Below, one piece after another: positions 41,185 through 53,157 of a DNA stretch of 64,000 bases. How positions within the stretch are numbered: the stretch's first letter is position 1; every line of letters begins with the position of its first letter. Origin of the DNA: Pseudobdellovibrionaceae bacterium. GTDB taxonomy: Bacteria; Bdellovibrionota; Bdellovibrionia; Bdellovibrionales; Bdellovibrionaceae. The notes beneath the pieces were generated by a model. It did no database searches. It was not told the origin of the DNA and saw nothing but the letters and a program-made list of their open reading frames with translations. Location: contig JAHBUW010000003.1 in assembly GCA_019637875.1 (NCBI GenBank), positions 186,001 to 250,000 of the forward strand, given 5' to 3'. Both the position numbers and the translations under genes were made by a program.

Positions 41185-42167
41185 CAGTACACCAAGATAC
41201 TGGCGTTAAGGGTCAGCCCCGCGCCCGTTCCCAGAAGCAGGATCTTATCGCCGCGACGGGCGGGCCCCTGCGCATAGGTATGGAGCGCCGTCGGCAAAGA
41301 GGCCGAAACCTGGTTGCCGTGGGTCTGGATGATGTCGATCATGCGACCTTCGGGAAAGCCGAGCTTTTTACTTAAATGTTTGAGGGCGAGCGGGCTGGCC
41401 TGATGGGGAATGACCCAGTCGATTTGCGACATCTTCATTCCCGCCCGGCCGAAAAGCTCATCCAAGAATCCGGGCAGGTATTTCGAAGCGGCCCGGTAGA
41501 CGCCACGCCCTTCCATACGGAAAAGGTAGTCGTCCTCTTGCGGAGGCGGCGTCAGCACATTGTAGCGCGAGCCCCCCGCGCGAATTTCGCACAGATCCGA
41601 GTGCGCGGAAAAGGTCTTCACCAAATTCGCGAGCACCTTCGAGCCCGACTCGGGGTCGTACTCAAGGATGGCCGCGGCGGCGCCGTCACCGATCAGGCTC
41701 GCGACTTCGATCTCTTTGTAGTTGATCCCGTCGGTCGCGATCTCGGAACACACCATCGCGATTCGGCGATATTGACCCGAGGCCATGAATCCTTGCGCGA
41801 TCTGCAGTCCGCTCAGAAAGCTCGTGCAGGTCGCCGAGACGTCGAAGCAAGGAATCCCGGATTCGCCCAGTCCCAGCTTTCGCTGCACGAGCACCGCCGT
41901 GCAAGGAATCGGCTGTTCGGGCATGGAGCTGCCGAATAAAATCAGATCCAGATCCGTCGCCTTCAGGCGCGCCAGATCGAGCGCCATGGTGAGCGCGCGC
42001 GCGCCCATCTCGGAAATCGTTTCGCCCGTATTTTCAAAACGTGAGGCCACGTCGAAGGCGGCGGCGTTCAACGAACGCCCCAACGCCTTTTCACTGCGCG
42101 CTTGGGCTTCGCGCGCGGACAGTTTCCGCTCGGGGAGATAAATTCCGGTGGATTTGATCTTTAACAC
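41184..42167 (-). CDS. 3-Oxoacyl-ACP synthase III-like (FabH/OleA-type thiolase fold)
   Basis: The 327-residue protein has the KAS III triad: Cys114 (FDVSATCTSF), His255 (VIPHQAS) and Asn285 (HGNQVSASLP). LIGDGAAAAILEY and a GAGLTLNASIL C-terminus fit the family. It could condense an acyl-CoA with malonyl-ACP, or two acyl chains like OleA. It is unlikely to be the housekeeping FabH because no fab gene is near and it opens a nine-gene operon of tailoring and export functions. The start codon is GTG at 42167 with no clear Shine-Dalgarno. ugd ends 70 nt upstream on the same strand. Confidence 0.9.
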   Translation of the reverse strand: MLKIKSTGIYLPERKLSAREAQARSEKALGRSLNAAAFDVASRFENTGETISEMGARALTMALDLARLKATDLDLILFGSSMPEQPIPCTAVLVQRKLGLGESGIPCFDVSATCTSFLSGLQIAQGFMASGQYRRIAMVCSEIATDGINYKEIEVASLIGDGAAAAILEYDPESGSKVLANLVKTFSAHSDLCEIRAGGSRYNVLTPPPQEDDYLFRMEGRGVYRAASKYLPGFLDELFGRAGMKMSQIDWVIPHQASPLALKHLSKKLGFPEGRMIDIIQTHGNQVSASLPTALHTYAQGPARRGDKILLLGTGAGLTLNASILVY

Positions 42168-42237
42168 GGCGCCAGTTTAGGAGGTCCCTTCCGCGTATCA
42201 AGCAGAAAGTTCGCGCCCTCACGAACGCAAGGCCAGA

Positions 42238-43568
<1,331 letters not shown>

Positions 43569-43572
<4 letters not shown>

Positions 43573-44723
43573 GCCTCACCTCGAAAATCCAAACTGTTCT
43601 TCATGACCAAATTGCGCCAACCCGCGTACACCACGTCGACCGACAGCCCCGCCATGATCGGCGGATCCCCAGCGGGATATTCAAAACCCAAATTCAAACA
43701 TCCGGCCGCGGGATGGGACGACACCACCGAAATATGCTTGTCACCGACGGGTCCCCAACGGCGCGGATTCGTCGCGCCGTGAAGCCCCAGCACCGGTACG
43801 CCCATGGCGGCGCCCAAATGCAAAATTCCCGTGTTCACGCTGACGAGGGCATCCGCCGCCGCTAAAACCGCCAGCGAGGTATTGAGATTCAAGCCCCCAC
43901 CGTCGTAGACACGCGCGCGCAGCTCCGTCGGCAAAGTTGCCAGGAACTCTTCGATCCGCGGCCGATCGGCTTTCGCGCCCGACAGAACGAACATCCACCG
44001 CGCATCGCGGGCCACGCGCTCCATGAAGCTCCGCCACGAATCGAAAGGCCACTCTTTCATCGCCGACTTGGTTCCGCCCGGCCAGAAGTGCAAGGCCACG
44101 ACGCGCGGAAAGCGGGCGCGCATCTCTGAAAAATCCGCAGGTAACTCTGTCCCGATCCACTGACGCGGATTCTGCGGCGGGGCCCCCGTGCGCACGTCCA
44201 TCGCGCGCAGCAAGTTGCGGTAATTCGCGATTTCGTGAAGCGAGGGATCGTGATCGATGAACTGATCGAAGGCGAAGTGGCGACGCTGGCCCGAGGTGCG
44301 AAATCCGATCACCCAACGGGCTCCCGAAAGCACCGCCCACAGCGCCGAGATCCGCGGCCACGCATCGGCGTCGATCATCCAATCGTAACGCGCGTTTCGC
44401 AGCAAAGAGACCGCGACCCAGGGTCGGCGCAGGGGAAGTTCGACCACTTCGATCCCGGCAAATTCACGGGCGAGTCCCGCATTCGTGGAACCCGCGAACA
44501 AAATAACCCGCGCTTCGGGCCAAGCCGCCTTCAGATCGGAAAGCACTGCCGAGAGTAAAATGGTATCGCCTAAAGCGGCGGCCTTGATCACCCCGATCAC
44601 TCGGGGGGCAGCGGGGCGACGACGTCCGCGCGCGAAGAGCAAACGCCAAAGCGCGACCACGCGAAGAAGCCAGGGGCCTAAGCCTTGATCAAGTGTGCGC
44701 AGTAAGGGATTGCCGCGGTCCAA
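43569..44723 (-). CDS. Family 9 glycosyltransferase (heptosyltransferase-like)
   Basis: The 384-residue protein resembles LPS heptosyltransferases (GT9, GT-B fold): VIKAAALGDTILLSAVLSDLKAAWPEA near residue 45, HFWPGGTKSAMKEWP near 210, and NTGILHLGAAMGVPVLGLHGATNPRRWGP near 310, the sugar-nucleotide-binding region. It would add a sugar to the LPS core or to another envelope glycan. The start codon appears to be TTG at 44723, preceded by a GAGAAG. It overlaps ugd by 4 nt and is divergent from the YbhN-like gene. Confidence 0.87.
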
Positions 44724-44775
44724 ATTCTTCTCTTTCCTTTGACTTCAAAGCCGATTCCAAGCTTCATCTCATTCG

Positions 44776-45774
44776 ATGCCCAGCCTCAAATCCAGCCTGA
44801 TCACCGCGCTTAAACTCGCCTTCAGCTTCGGTCTGATCGCGTGGATGATCATGACTGATAAGCTGCCGCTCGCCGAATTGAAATCCCTTTTTGAGCCCGG
44901 GGTTTTGTTTTTTGGTTTGGCCTCCGTCGCCATGGCGCTCCTGATCGCCGCCGAACGCTGGCGCGCGCTTTTGCTCTCACAAGGCTTTCAAGTCGAACGC
45001 GCCGCCACTTACCGCATGACCCTCGTCGGCACCTTTTTCAGCTACTTCCTGCCCGGAGGCGTGGGCGGCGACGTCGTGAAAGCCTATTATGTCGTCAAAA
45101 ACTTGGGTGAACGCCGCGCCCAAGCCGTGGGCACCGTGGTCTTCGACCGACTCATCGGTCTTTTCACGATGATCCTCTTCGCCCTGATCACGAGTCTCGT
45201 GGAGTATGAGATCTTGCTGCAGCATCCCGCGCTCAAGAGCTTCATCCTTCTTCTCGGAGGGCTCTTCGTCGCCTTCCTCGCCGTCTTCTGGCTCATGTGG
45301 TCACGCCGGACCTCTCAGCTGCGGGACGCCTGGTTGAAACGTCTCGAACGGATCAACTTCGTTCACCAAGCCCTCTTTCGTCTGAACCAATTTCAATTGC
45401 GCAAGATGGCCTTCGTCAGAATTGTGGCCCTCAGTCTGCTCTCGCAGAGCTTCAGCCTGTTGTTTTTTATCACCATCGCTCCCTTTATGGGCGAAAGCGC
45501 GATCCCGCTGAGCGTCTTTCTGTTCTGCGTCCCTTTGGGCTTTATGGCCACCGCCATTCCGATCTCGCCCGGAGGCATCGGCGTGGGGCAGGCGGCGTTC
45601 CTGTTCCTGTTTAACCTGGTCTTAGCGCGCGAAACCCAAATCGGCCCCCTCCTCATCACGGCCTACCAGCTCTTTACGCTGGCCTTCGGCCTGATCGGCG
45701 CGGGCCTCTACGTGATGCAAAAGACCTCGCCTCCCCCCGCCTCGCTCTTCCGCGAGGAGAGCTCCTCTCTTTGA
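44776..45774 (+). CDS. UPF0104/YbhN-like membrane protein
   Basis: The 332-residue protein has eight or so membrane helices and the lysylphosphatidylglycerol-synthetase transmembrane / UPF0104 pattern: FFSYFLPGGVGGDVVKAYYV near residue 92, VFDRLIGLF near 125 and PISPGGIGVGQAAF near 265. Members without a soluble catalytic domain are thought to flip lipids, including in glycan or hopanoid pathways; the role is unproven here. It is divergent from the family 9 glycosyltransferase and ends 85 nt before metF with only a weak stem between. Confidence 0.85.
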   Translation: MPSLKSSLITALKLAFSFGLIAWMIMTDKLPLAELKSLFEPGVLFFGLASVAMALLIAAERWRALLLSQGFQVERAATYRMTLVGTFFSYFLPGGVGGDVVKAYYVVKNLGERRAQAVGTVVFDRLIGLFTMILFALITSLVEYEILLQHPALKSFILLLGGLFVAFLAVFWLMWSRRTSQLRDAWLKRLERINFVHQALFRLNQFQLRKMAFVRIVALSLLSQSFSLLFFITIAPFMGESAIPLSVFLFCVPLGFMATAIPISPGGIGVGQAAFLFLFNLVLARETQIGPLLITAYQLFTLAFGLIGAGLYVMQKTSPPPASLFREESSSL

Positions 45775-45859
45775 GTTTTTACTCGACCTGAAGCCGTTGA
45801 AAACCGCCGCCCGGGCGGAAAGCGTTGCTGCCCTCCGCGAGTTCAGTTAAGTTCACCCG

Positions 45860-46804
45860 ATGCACGTCATTGAACATATCCAGAAGGCGAACTCGCCGAT
45901 CTTTAGTTTTGAAATCGTCCCCCCGCCCCGCGGAACTTCTTTGCGCTCCATCATCGACGTGGTCGAGACCCTGCGGCCGATGAATCCGCCGTGGATCGAC
46001 GTGACCTCGCACTCGTCGCAGTCCTTCTTGCGCGAACGTCCCGATGGCGCCCTTGAGCGCAAGACCTTCCGTAAACGTCCCGGCACGCTCGGAATCTGCG
46101 GCATCATCCAGAACCGTTTCCAGATTGATACCGTCGCGCACGTTTTGTGCCTCGGGTTCACGCGCGAAGAAACCGAAGACGCGCTCATCGAGCTCAACTT
46201 CCTCGGCATCCACAACGTGATCGCGCTGCGCGGGGATCGCCCGAACTTCGACAAGATCATTCCCCGCGACCGCTCGACCAATGCCTACGCCCTGGATCTC
46301 GTTTCGCAGATCGAAGATCTGAAAAAGGGAAAGTACCTGGAAGACCTCGACGCGACCCAACCGCTCGACTACTGCGTCGGCGTCGCGGGCTATCCCGAAA
46401 AACATTTCGAGTGTCCCAGCCTGAAGGTCGACATCCAGAACCTGAAACGTAAAGTCGATGCGGGCGCGCAGTACATCGTGACCCAGATGTTCTTCGACAA
46501 TAAAAAATTCTTCGCCTTCGTGGACCAGTGCCGCGAAGCGGGCATCACGGTACCGATCGTGCCGGGCCTGAAGATCCTGCGTTCGGCCGCGCAGCTGAAA
46601 ACCCTGCCGAAGACCTTCCACATCGATCTGCCGGATGAGCTCGTCGACGAAGTCCTTTCGAACGAGAAGCACGCCGCCGAGATCGGTCAGCGCTGGGCCT
46701 TCAAACAGTCCGAAGAACTGTTGAACGCCGGCATCAAAACTTTGCACTATTACGTCTTGAACGATTCGAACCTGGTCGTGGACCTGGTGAAAAAACTGAA
46801 GTGA
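45860..46804 (+). CDS. metF: 5,10-Methylenetetrahydrofolate reductase
   Basis: MetF uses FAD and NAD(P)H to make 5-methyltetrahydrofolate for methionine synthesis. The 314-residue TIM-barrel has FEIVPPPRG (Glu for catalysis), [20 protein letters not shown] (FAD/folate motif), [12 protein letters not shown] and a C-terminal YVLNDS (the usual HFYTLNRA block). It overlaps metH by a few bases or abuts it, so methyl-folate production and use are coupled. No SAM, SAH or cobalamin riboswitch could be recognised in the 85 nt before it. Confidence 0.94.
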   Translation: MHVIEHIQKANSPIFSFEIVPPPRGTSLRSIIDVVETLRPMNPPWIDVTSHSSQSFLRERPDGALERKTFRKRPGTLGICGIIQNRFQIDTVAHVLCLGFTREETEDALIELNFLGIHNVIALRGDRPNFDKIIPRDRSTNAYALDLVSQIEDLKKGKYLEDLDATQPLDYCVGVAGYPEKHFECPSLKVDIQNLKRKVDAGAQYIVTQMFFDNKKFFAFVDQCREAGITVPIVPGLKILRSAAQLKTLPKTFHIDLPDELVDEVLSNEKHAAEIGQRWAFKQSEELLNAGIKTLHYYVLNDSNLVVDLVKKLK

Positions 46805-46809
46805 GTCCG

Positions 46810-49800
46810 ATGAAGAAATCCGCGCTCCTGCTTGAACTTGAAAGCCGTCTGCAAACCGAGATCCTGTTCCTGGACGGAGCGATGGGCACGATGATCCAGC
46901 GCTACAACCTGACCGAGCAGGACTACCGCGGCGATCGTTATCCGAATTCGAAGATCGACCTTAAAGGCAACGCCGAGACGCTCAACTTCACGCGCCCCGA
47001 GATCATCAAAGAGATCCACACCCAGTATCTCGAGGCCGGCGCGGATATCATCGAGACCAACACCTTCAACGCGAACCGGATTTCGCAAAAAGACTTCGAG
47101 CTCGAAGACGAATCCTTCGCATTCAACCAACAGGCCGCGAAAATCGCCATCGAGGCCGCCAACGCCTTCATGGCGAAAAACCCGAACCGCAAATGTTATG
47201 TCGCGGGCTCCATCGGACCGACGAACCGCACGGCCTCCCTGTCGCCGGACGTGAATCGTCCCGGCTACCGCGCGGTCACCTTCGACGATTTGGTCGCCGC
47301 CTACAAAGAGCAGGTCGAAGGCCTCATCGCCGGTGGCTGCGAGCTCTTCCTGCCGGAAACGGCTTTCGATACGCTCAACATGAAGGCCTGCCTGTTCGCG
47401 ATCCGTCAGGTCGAGATCGAACGCGGCGTGAAGTACCCGGTCATGATCTCGGTCACGATCACGGACGCCTCGGGAAGAACGCTGTCGGGACAGACCGTCG
47501 AAGCCTTCTGGAACTCGGTCCGTCACTTCGAGCCCATGAGCGTGGGACTCAACTGCGCCCTCGGCGCGCGCGAAATGCGCCCGTTCCTGGTCGAGCTCGC
47601 CCGGGTCGCCGACACCTACATCAGCTGCTATCCGAACGCGGGTCTGCCCAATCCCTTGAGCGCGACCGGTTACGACGAAACGCCCGTGATGACCGGCATG
47701 CAGCTGCGCTCGTTCAGCCAAGACAAGCTCGTCAACATCGTGGGCGGCTGCTGCGGCACGACCCCCGACCACATCCGCGAGGTCGTGAAGACCATCCGCG
47801 AAGGCGCGCCCCGCGCGGTGCCCGCGCCCCCGCCCCGCTTGCGGTTGTCGGGTCTGGAGCCTTTGAATCTCTCCAGCAACGTGAACGAGCGCCCGTTCGT
47901 CATGGTCGGCGAACGCACGAACGTCACCGGCTCGCCCCAATTCGCCAAGATGATCCGCGAAAACCGCCTGGGCGACGCGGTCGAAGTCGCGCGCCAACAG
48001 GTCGCCAACGGCGCGAACATCCTGGACGTCAACTTCGACGAGGGGATGCTCGACGGCGCGAAACTCATGACCGAGTTCTTGAATCTGCTCGGCGCCGAAC
48101 CGGACATCACGAAAATCCCGTTCATGATCGACTCTTCCAAATGGGAGATTCTCGAAGCGGGCCTGAAGTGCGTGCAGGGCAAAGCCATCGTGAACTCGAT
48201 CTCGCTGAAAGATGGCGAAGAAGAGTTCCTGAAGAAAGCCCGCACCATTCGTCAGTACGGCGCCGCCACGGTCGTCATGGCCTTTGACGAAAACGGTCAG
48301 GCCGCGACCAAAGAAGAAAAAGTCCGCATCTGCGAACGCGCCTACAAACTGCTACGCGAGAAAATCGACTTCCCGGCCGAAGACATCATCTTCGATCCGA
48401 ACGTATTGACGGTCGCGACGGGCATGGAAGAGCACAACTCTTACGGCAAAGACTTCATCGACGCCGTCAAAGAGATCAAACAGAAATGCCCCGGCGCGCT
48501 CACCTCGGGCGGAATTTCGAATCTCAGCTTCTCGTTCCGCGGCCAAAACAAAGTCCGCGAAGCGATGCACTCCGTTTTCCTGTTCCACGCGATCAAAAAC
48601 GGTCTGGACATGGGGATCGTGAACGCGGGCATGCTCGAAGTTTACGAAGAAATCGATCCCGTCCTTCGCGAAAAAGTCGAAGACGTGATTTTGAACCGCT
48701 CGCCCGAAGCGGCGGAAGCCCTCATCAAACTCGCGGAAAAACTGAAGTCCGAATCCGCCGGCGGCAAAGCGGCGGTCAAATCGGAGGAGTGGCGGAACGC
48801 CGACCTGCAATCGCGCGTGACCCATTCGCTGGTCCACGGCATCGACTCTTACATCGAACGCGACGTCGCCGAGGCGCTGACCAAAATGCCGCGGCCCCTG
48901 GACATCATCGAAGGCCCCCTCATGACCGGCATGAAAGTCGTCGGCGAGCTGTTCGGCGCCGGTAAGATGTTCCTGCCCCAGGTCGTGAAAAGCGCGCGCG
49001 TGATGAAACGTGCGGTGGCTTACCTGGAACCCATGATGGAAGCCGAAAAGGCCAAGTCGACCTCGAAATCCCAAGGCGTGATCGTCATGGCGACGGTCAA
49101 AGGCGATGTCCACGATATCGGTAAAAATATCGTGGGCGTGGTGCTCGCGTGCAACGGCTACCGCGTCGTCGATCTCGGCGTCATGGTCAACGTCGCGCAG
49201 ATCATGAAAGCCATCGAAGTCCACCAAGCCGATATGATCGGCCTCAGCGGTCTGATCACGCCGTCGCTGGATGAGATGGCGTTCAACCTGTCCGAATTCG
49301 AAAAGGCGGGACTGAAGCTTCCCATCCTGATCGGTGGCGCGACGACCTCGAAAGTCCACACCTCGGTCAAACTCGATCCGAAGTATTCATTCCCCGTGGT
49401 GCACGTCCCCGACGCGTCCCAGGTCATCGAGCACTGCCAAAAGCTGCTCCTCTCGACCGAAAAAGAGAAGGTCTACACGGCCTACAAAGACGACGCACGC
49501 CTGATTCGCGAAGCCTTCGAAAAGAAAAAAGCGAACGAAGTGCCGCCGATGTCCATCGAAGAGGCGCGCCAATACAAACTCCAAACCGATTGGGCGAACG
49601 CCGACATCGCGGTTCCGGAACGCCTGGGCGTTTTCGAACTCTACCCCAAGGTCGAAGAGCTCACCGAGTACATCGACTGGAGCCCCTTCTTCTGGACCTG
49701 GGGTCTGAAGGGCGTTTTCCCCGCGATCCTCGAACATCCGAAGTACGGCGAAGAGGCCACCAAACTTTACCGCGACGCCACCGCGATGATCCAAAAGATC

Positions 49801-50436
49801 CGCGAAGGCCTCTGGATGAAACCCCGTTCGCTCGTGGGCCTTTACCCCGCGAACTCCAAAGACGAAGTCATCGAGGTCTACGCCGACGCGCAAAACCGGA
49901 CCCAAGCGCTGGCCAGCTTCCCCATGCTCCGTCAACGTTCGCAGCAGGTCTTCAACGGTAAAACCGCCTATTGCCTCTCGGACTTCATCGCACCGGCGGA
50001 CAGTGGACGCGTCGACTACCTCGGCATGTTCGCCGTCACTTCGGGCGCGGAAATCGAAGCCCGCGCGCGCAAATTCGAAGAAGCGAAGGACGACTACTCG
50101 TCCCTGATGGTCAAAGCCCTCGCCGACCGTTTCGCCGAAGCCAACGCCGAATGGACGCACAAAAAAGTGCGGGATCTGTTCGGTTACGGCATTCACGAGA
50201 ACTTAAAACGCGAAGAGATGATCGCCGAGAAGTACCGGGGCATTCGTCCCGCCCCCGGCTATCCCGCCTGCCCCCGTCACGAAGACAAACGCACCTTCTG
50301 GAGCCTGATGCAGGTGAAAGAACGGGTCGGCATCGACTTGACCGAAAGCATGGCCATGACCCCGGCGAGCTCCGTCTCGGGATTCTATTTCCAGCACCCC
50401 GAGGCGCGCTACTTCACCGTTGGCCCTCAGGAGTAG
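46810..50436 (+). CDS. metH: Cobalamin-dependent methionine synthase
   Basis: MetH moves a methyl group from methyltetrahydrofolate through cobalamin to homocysteine. All four modules are present in about 1,208 residues: homocysteine domain ([15 protein letters not shown]; zinc Cys in GLNCALG and GGCCGTT, about 313-314), pterin domain ([31 protein letters not shown]), cobalamin domain with DVHDIGKNI (His768 is the lower axial ligand), and the SAM reactivation domain ([16 protein letters not shown]). The ATG at 46810 is preferred; a GTG at 46801 would overlap the metF stop by 4 nt. Full length indicates an intact enzyme. Confidence 0.97.
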   Translation: MKKSALLLELESRLQTEILFLDGAMGTMIQRYNLTEQDYRGDRYPNSKIDLKGNAETLNFTRPEIIKEIHTQYLEAGADIIETNTFNANRISQKDFELEDESFAFNQQAAKIAIEAANAFMAKNPNRKCYVAGSIGPTNRTASLSPDVNRPGYRAVTFDDLVAAYKEQVEGLIAGGCELFLPETAFDTLNMKACLFAIRQVEIERGVKYPVMISVTITDASGRTLSGQTVEAFWNSVRHFEPMSVGLNCALGAREMRPFLVELARVADTYISCYPNAGLPNPLSATGYDETPVMTGMQLRSFSQDKLVNIVGGCCGTTPDHIREVVKTIREGAPRAVPAPPPRLRLSGLEPLNLSSNVNERPFVMVGERTNVTGSPQFAKMIRENRLGDAVEVARQQVANGANILDVNFDEGMLDGAKLMTEFLNLLGAEPDITKIPFMIDSSKWEILEAGLKCVQGKAIVNSISLKDGEEEFLKKARTIRQYGAATVVMAFDENGQAATKEEKVRICERAYKLLREKIDFPAEDIIFDPNVLTVATGMEEHNSYGKDFIDAVKEIKQKCPGALTSGGISNLSFSFRGQNKVREAMHSVFLFHAIKNGLDMGIVNAGMLEVYEEIDPVLREKVEDVILNRSPEAAEALIKLAEKLKSESAGGKAAVKSEEWRNADLQSRVTHSLVHGIDSYIERDVAEALTKMPRPLDIIEGPLMTGMKVVGELFGAGKMFLPQVVKSARVMKRAVAYLEPMMEAEKAKSTSKSQGVIVMATVKGDVHDIGKNIVGVVLACNGYRVVDLGVMVNVAQIMKAIEVHQADMIGLSGLITPSLDEMAFNLSEFEKAGLKLPILIGGATTSKVHTSVKLDPKYSFPVVHVPDASQVIEHCQKLLLSTEKEKVYTAYKDDARLIREAFEKKKANEVPPMSIEEARQYKLQTDWANADIAVPERLGVFELYPKVEELTEYIDWSPFFWTWGLKGVFPAILEHPKYGEEATKLYRDATAMIQKIREGLWMKPRSLVGLYPANSKDEVIEVYADAQNRTQALASFPMLRQRSQQVFNGKTAYCLSDFIAPADSGRVDYLGMFAVTSGAEIEARARKFEEAKDDYSSLMVKALADRFAEANAEWTHKKVRDLFGYGIHENLKREEMIAEKYRGIRPAPGYPACPRHEDKRTFWSLMQVKERVGIDLTESMAMTPASSVSGFYFQHPEARYFTVGPQE

Positions 50437-50547
50437 AAGCTCCTCAAGAGTAAAAAATCGGGATGCGTTGACGCCCCTCAAAAGGGTCGCCTTTCGGCTT
50501 CGCATTTGGAACAATGGCTCTATCGAAATTCACGTTCGGGAGAGACC

Positions 50548-51072
50548 ATGACCTTACTGCTCAAGCAGATCTTCGCGTTCTTCAAGCTCCTCAACTCCGA
50601 CACCGGCACGAACCAGCTCGCCGCGGGGTTGGCGATGGGACTCGTCCTCGGCTTCTCGCCGATCCTATCGCTGCAAACCTTGATCGCTTTCGTGATCATC
50701 TTTTTCTTCCGCGTGCAGATCGGGGCGGCCTTCGTTGCGGCCTTCTTCTTCAAATTCACGGCCTTCCTGCTCGACCCGGTTTGCGATCAGCTGGGTCGCG
50801 CGGTCCTCGAGGCCGAGGGCCTGCGCCCCGTCTTCGTCAGCCTGTACAATATGCCGCTCGTGCCGCTGACCCGCTTCAATAACTCGATCGTCATGGGTTC
50901 GGGGGTTATCGCCTTCGTCCTCGCGATTCCGGCGTTCTTCATATTCAAAGCCTTGATCATCAAATACCGCGCGACCGTCGTTGCGCGCTTCCGCGAAACC
51001 AAGATCTGGAAAGCTTGGGCCGGCACCACGCTCTACAAGTGGTACTCGACCTACGACAACCTTTACGGCTGA
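50548..51072 (+). CDS. TIGR03546-family membrane protein (DUF2062-like)
   Basis: The 174-residue protein has three or four membrane helices and the family opening FAFFKLLNSDTGTNQLAAGLAMGLVLGFSPILSLQTLIAFVI. It then has FFFKFTAFLLDPVCDQLG. Members of this family occur beside a TIGR03545 protein, as here (gap 64 nt), so the two probably work together in the envelope. GGGAGAG 3 nt before the ATG supports the start. Function unknown. Confidence 0.82.
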   Translation: MTLLLKQIFAFFKLLNSDTGTNQLAAGLAMGLVLGFSPILSLQTLIAFVIIFFFRVQIGAAFVAAFFFKFTAFLLDPVCDQLGRAVLEAEGLRPVFVSLYNMPLVPLTRFNNSIVMGSGVIAFVLAIPAFFIFKALIIKYRATVVARFRETKIWKAWAGTTLYKWYSTYDNLYG

Positions 51073-51136
51073 TCGAGATTCACGCCGAGACCTCCGCGCG
51101 GGCCCTTCCATTTTTCTATTTTAAGGAATTTTGAAT

Positions 51137-53152
51137 ATGACAACGAAACAAGACACTCCGAAAACTCCGAAGACGCCGAAGAAGAAAGGCCCCATCCGCT
51201 GGGAAGCCATCATCCCCTTCGCGATCGTCGTGGGCCTGACCTGGGCTTACTTCTTCTTCCTGTTCGACTCGCATTTGCGTTGGGCCATGGAAACCGGCGG
51301 CTACCAAGTCCTGGGCGCGGAGGTGAACGTCGGCAAAGTCGAAACCAGCTTCTGGAACGCGTCGCTGCGGATCCAAAACGTGCAGTGCACCGACCCCGAA
51401 AAACCGGCCTTCAACATGATCGAGGTCGGTGACATCCGCTTCGGTATGTTGTGGGACGCACTCCTTCGGGCGAAGGTGGTCGTGAACGAAATGGCCGTGG
51501 AAGGCATCAAGGTGGGAACGCCCCGCCGTCACCCCGGCCGCGTGAAGCCGCCGGAACCGGTGGACCCCAAGGCGCCCGGCGAACCCTCCGCCATGGAGAA
51601 AGAGGCCGACAAACTGAAGAAGCAAGCGATCCAGAAGGCTCAAGAAGAGTATTCGGAAAACGTCCTCGGCGATATCGCGGCCATGCTCTCGGGCACCTCC
51701 AGCCAAGACCAGCTGAAGAACATCGAAGGCACCTTGCTGTCGAAACAGCAGATGGCCGACTTTCAGAAAAACCTCGAGGAAAAGAACAAGGCCTGGCAAG
51801 AGCGTCTGAAGACCCTCCCTAAACCCGCCGAGGTTCAAGCGCTGCAGGACCGCTTGAACAAAGTCAAAACCAGCGACTTCAAAACGCCGCAAGAGCTCGC
51901 GGACAGCGTGAAGCAATTCGAAGAGATCTTCAAAGAGGCCGACGCCAAAGCGAAAAGCGTTCAGTCGGCCAGCAACGACATGAACGGCGACCTGAAGGCC
52001 TTCGAAACCGGCTTGCGCGACATCGAAGCGCAGATCAAAAAGGACGTTTCATCCCTCGAGGCCCGCTTCCGCCTGCCGAAGCTCGACGCGAAAGCGATCT
52101 CGCGCAGTCTGTTCAAACAGTACATGGATCCCTATCTCGCGAAGCTGAACCGCTTCCGCTCGGTGGTGCAGAAGTACGCGCCTCCGAATGTGATGAAAAA
52201 AGGCGAGAAAGAGCCCGAGGTCGCCATGCAACCGCGTCCCCGCACGAAGGGCGTCAGCTACGAGTTCGGCCGCCCCAACTCGTATCCGCTGTTCTGGGCG
52301 AAAAAGATCAGCGTCTCGTCGAAAGCCGGTAGCGAACCCGGTGCGGGCGACATCGCGGGCCTGATCACCGATCTGACGACCCACCAGGTGTTGATCGGCA
52401 AACCCACCGTCGCGAAGTTCACCGGAAACTTTCCCAACGACGGCATTCAAGACATCCTGGCGCAGCTCAGCCTGGACAACACCAAAGAAGCGAGCGTCGT
52501 CGCCTTCGACTTCAATGTCGGCGCCTATCCGATCAACGGCCGCGAGGTCGTGAACTCCCCCGACGTGAAACTCGCCTTCCAGAACGCGGCGGGCTCGATG
52601 AAGTCGCGCGGGACGCTGATCGGTTTGAAGGAACTGACCTTCAAACTGGAAAACAAGATGAACCAGGTGAAGTACGACGTCGCGGCGAAGAATGAAACCG
52701 TGCAAGAGATCCTGATGGGCGTCTTCAACGGCATTCCGACCGTGACCGTCGACGCCGACGTCGCGGGCACGCTTCCCGAAATGGCGGTCGAGGTGCAGTC
52801 GAACCTGGGTTACGAAATCCAGAAGGGTTTCGAAAAGCAGATTCAAGCCAAGATCAACGAAGCCAAAGCCAAGATCCAAGCCTACGTGAACGAACAGATC
52901 GGCGCGGAAAAGGCGAAAATCGACGCCGAGGTCGCGAAGCTGAAGAATCAAGGTGAAGCCGAAGTCAAAAAAGTCCAAACCCAACTTGAAGCGCAGAAAG
53001 CCCAAGCGCAGGCGAAGGTCGACCAAGCCAAGAAGGACTTCGAAAACCAAGCGCAAGCGGCCGCAAAAAAAGAAGAAGAAAAAGCCAAAGCCGGCGTGAA
53101 GAAAGAGGCCGAAAAGGCCGCCGAAGATCTGAAGAAAAAACTGGGCTGGTAG
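51137..53152 (+). CDS. TIGR03545-family inner-membrane anchored protein (AsmA-like)
   Basis: The 671-residue protein has a Lys/Pro/Thr-rich cytoplasmic start, one membrane anchor (IIPFAIVVGLTWAYFFFLF, residues 23-41) and a long periplasmic region: an AsmA-like GAEVNVGKVETSFW segment, coiled-coil (about 150-300), a beta-rich middle and an alanine/lysine-rich coiled-coil tail ending KKLGW. TIGR03545 proteins pair with TIGR03546 and have no known function; AsmA-like architecture suggests lipid transport or outer-membrane homeostasis, by inference. AAGGA 9 nt upstream supports the ATG at 51137. The response-regulator gene starts 5 nt after its stop. Confidence 0.82.
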   Translation: MTTKQDTPKTPKTPKKKGPIRWEAIIPFAIVVGLTWAYFFFLFDSHLRWAMETGGYQVLGAEVNVGKVETSFWNASLRIQNVQCTDPEKPAFNMIEVGDIRFGMLWDALLRAKVVVNEMAVEGIKVGTPRRHPGRVKPPEPVDPKAPGEPSAMEKEADKLKKQAIQKAQEEYSENVLGDIAAMLSGTSSQDQLKNIEGTLLSKQQMADFQKNLEEKNKAWQERLKTLPKPAEVQALQDRLNKVKTSDFKTPQELADSVKQFEEIFKEADAKAKSVQSASNDMNGDLKAFETGLRDIEAQIKKDVSSLEARFRLPKLDAKAISRSLFKQYMDPYLAKLNRFRSVVQKYAPPNVMKKGEKEPEVAMQPRPRTKGVSYEFGRPNSYPLFWAKKISVSSKAGSEPGAGDIAGLITDLTTHQVLIGKPTVAKFTGNFPNDGIQDILAQLSLDNTKEASVVAFDFNVGAYPINGREVVNSPDVKLAFQNAAGSMKSRGTLIGLKELTFKLENKMNQVKYDVAAKNETVQEILMGVFNGIPTVTVDADVAGTLPEMAVEVQSNLGYEIQKGFEKQIQAKINEAKAKIQAYVNEQIGAEKAKIDAEVAKLKNQGEAEVKKVQTQLEAQKAQAQAKVDQAKKDFENQAQAAAKKEEEKAKAGVKKEAEKAAEDLKKKLGW

Positions 53153-53157
53153 GCCTC

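Noticed and set aside
45775-45859. Possible SAM, SAH or other methionine riboswitch before metF
   Set aside because: The region has a GCCGCCCGGGCGG stem and the phrase GGAAAGCGTTGC, but the conserved cores and closing helices of SAM-I, SAM-II or SAH riboswitches are not present.
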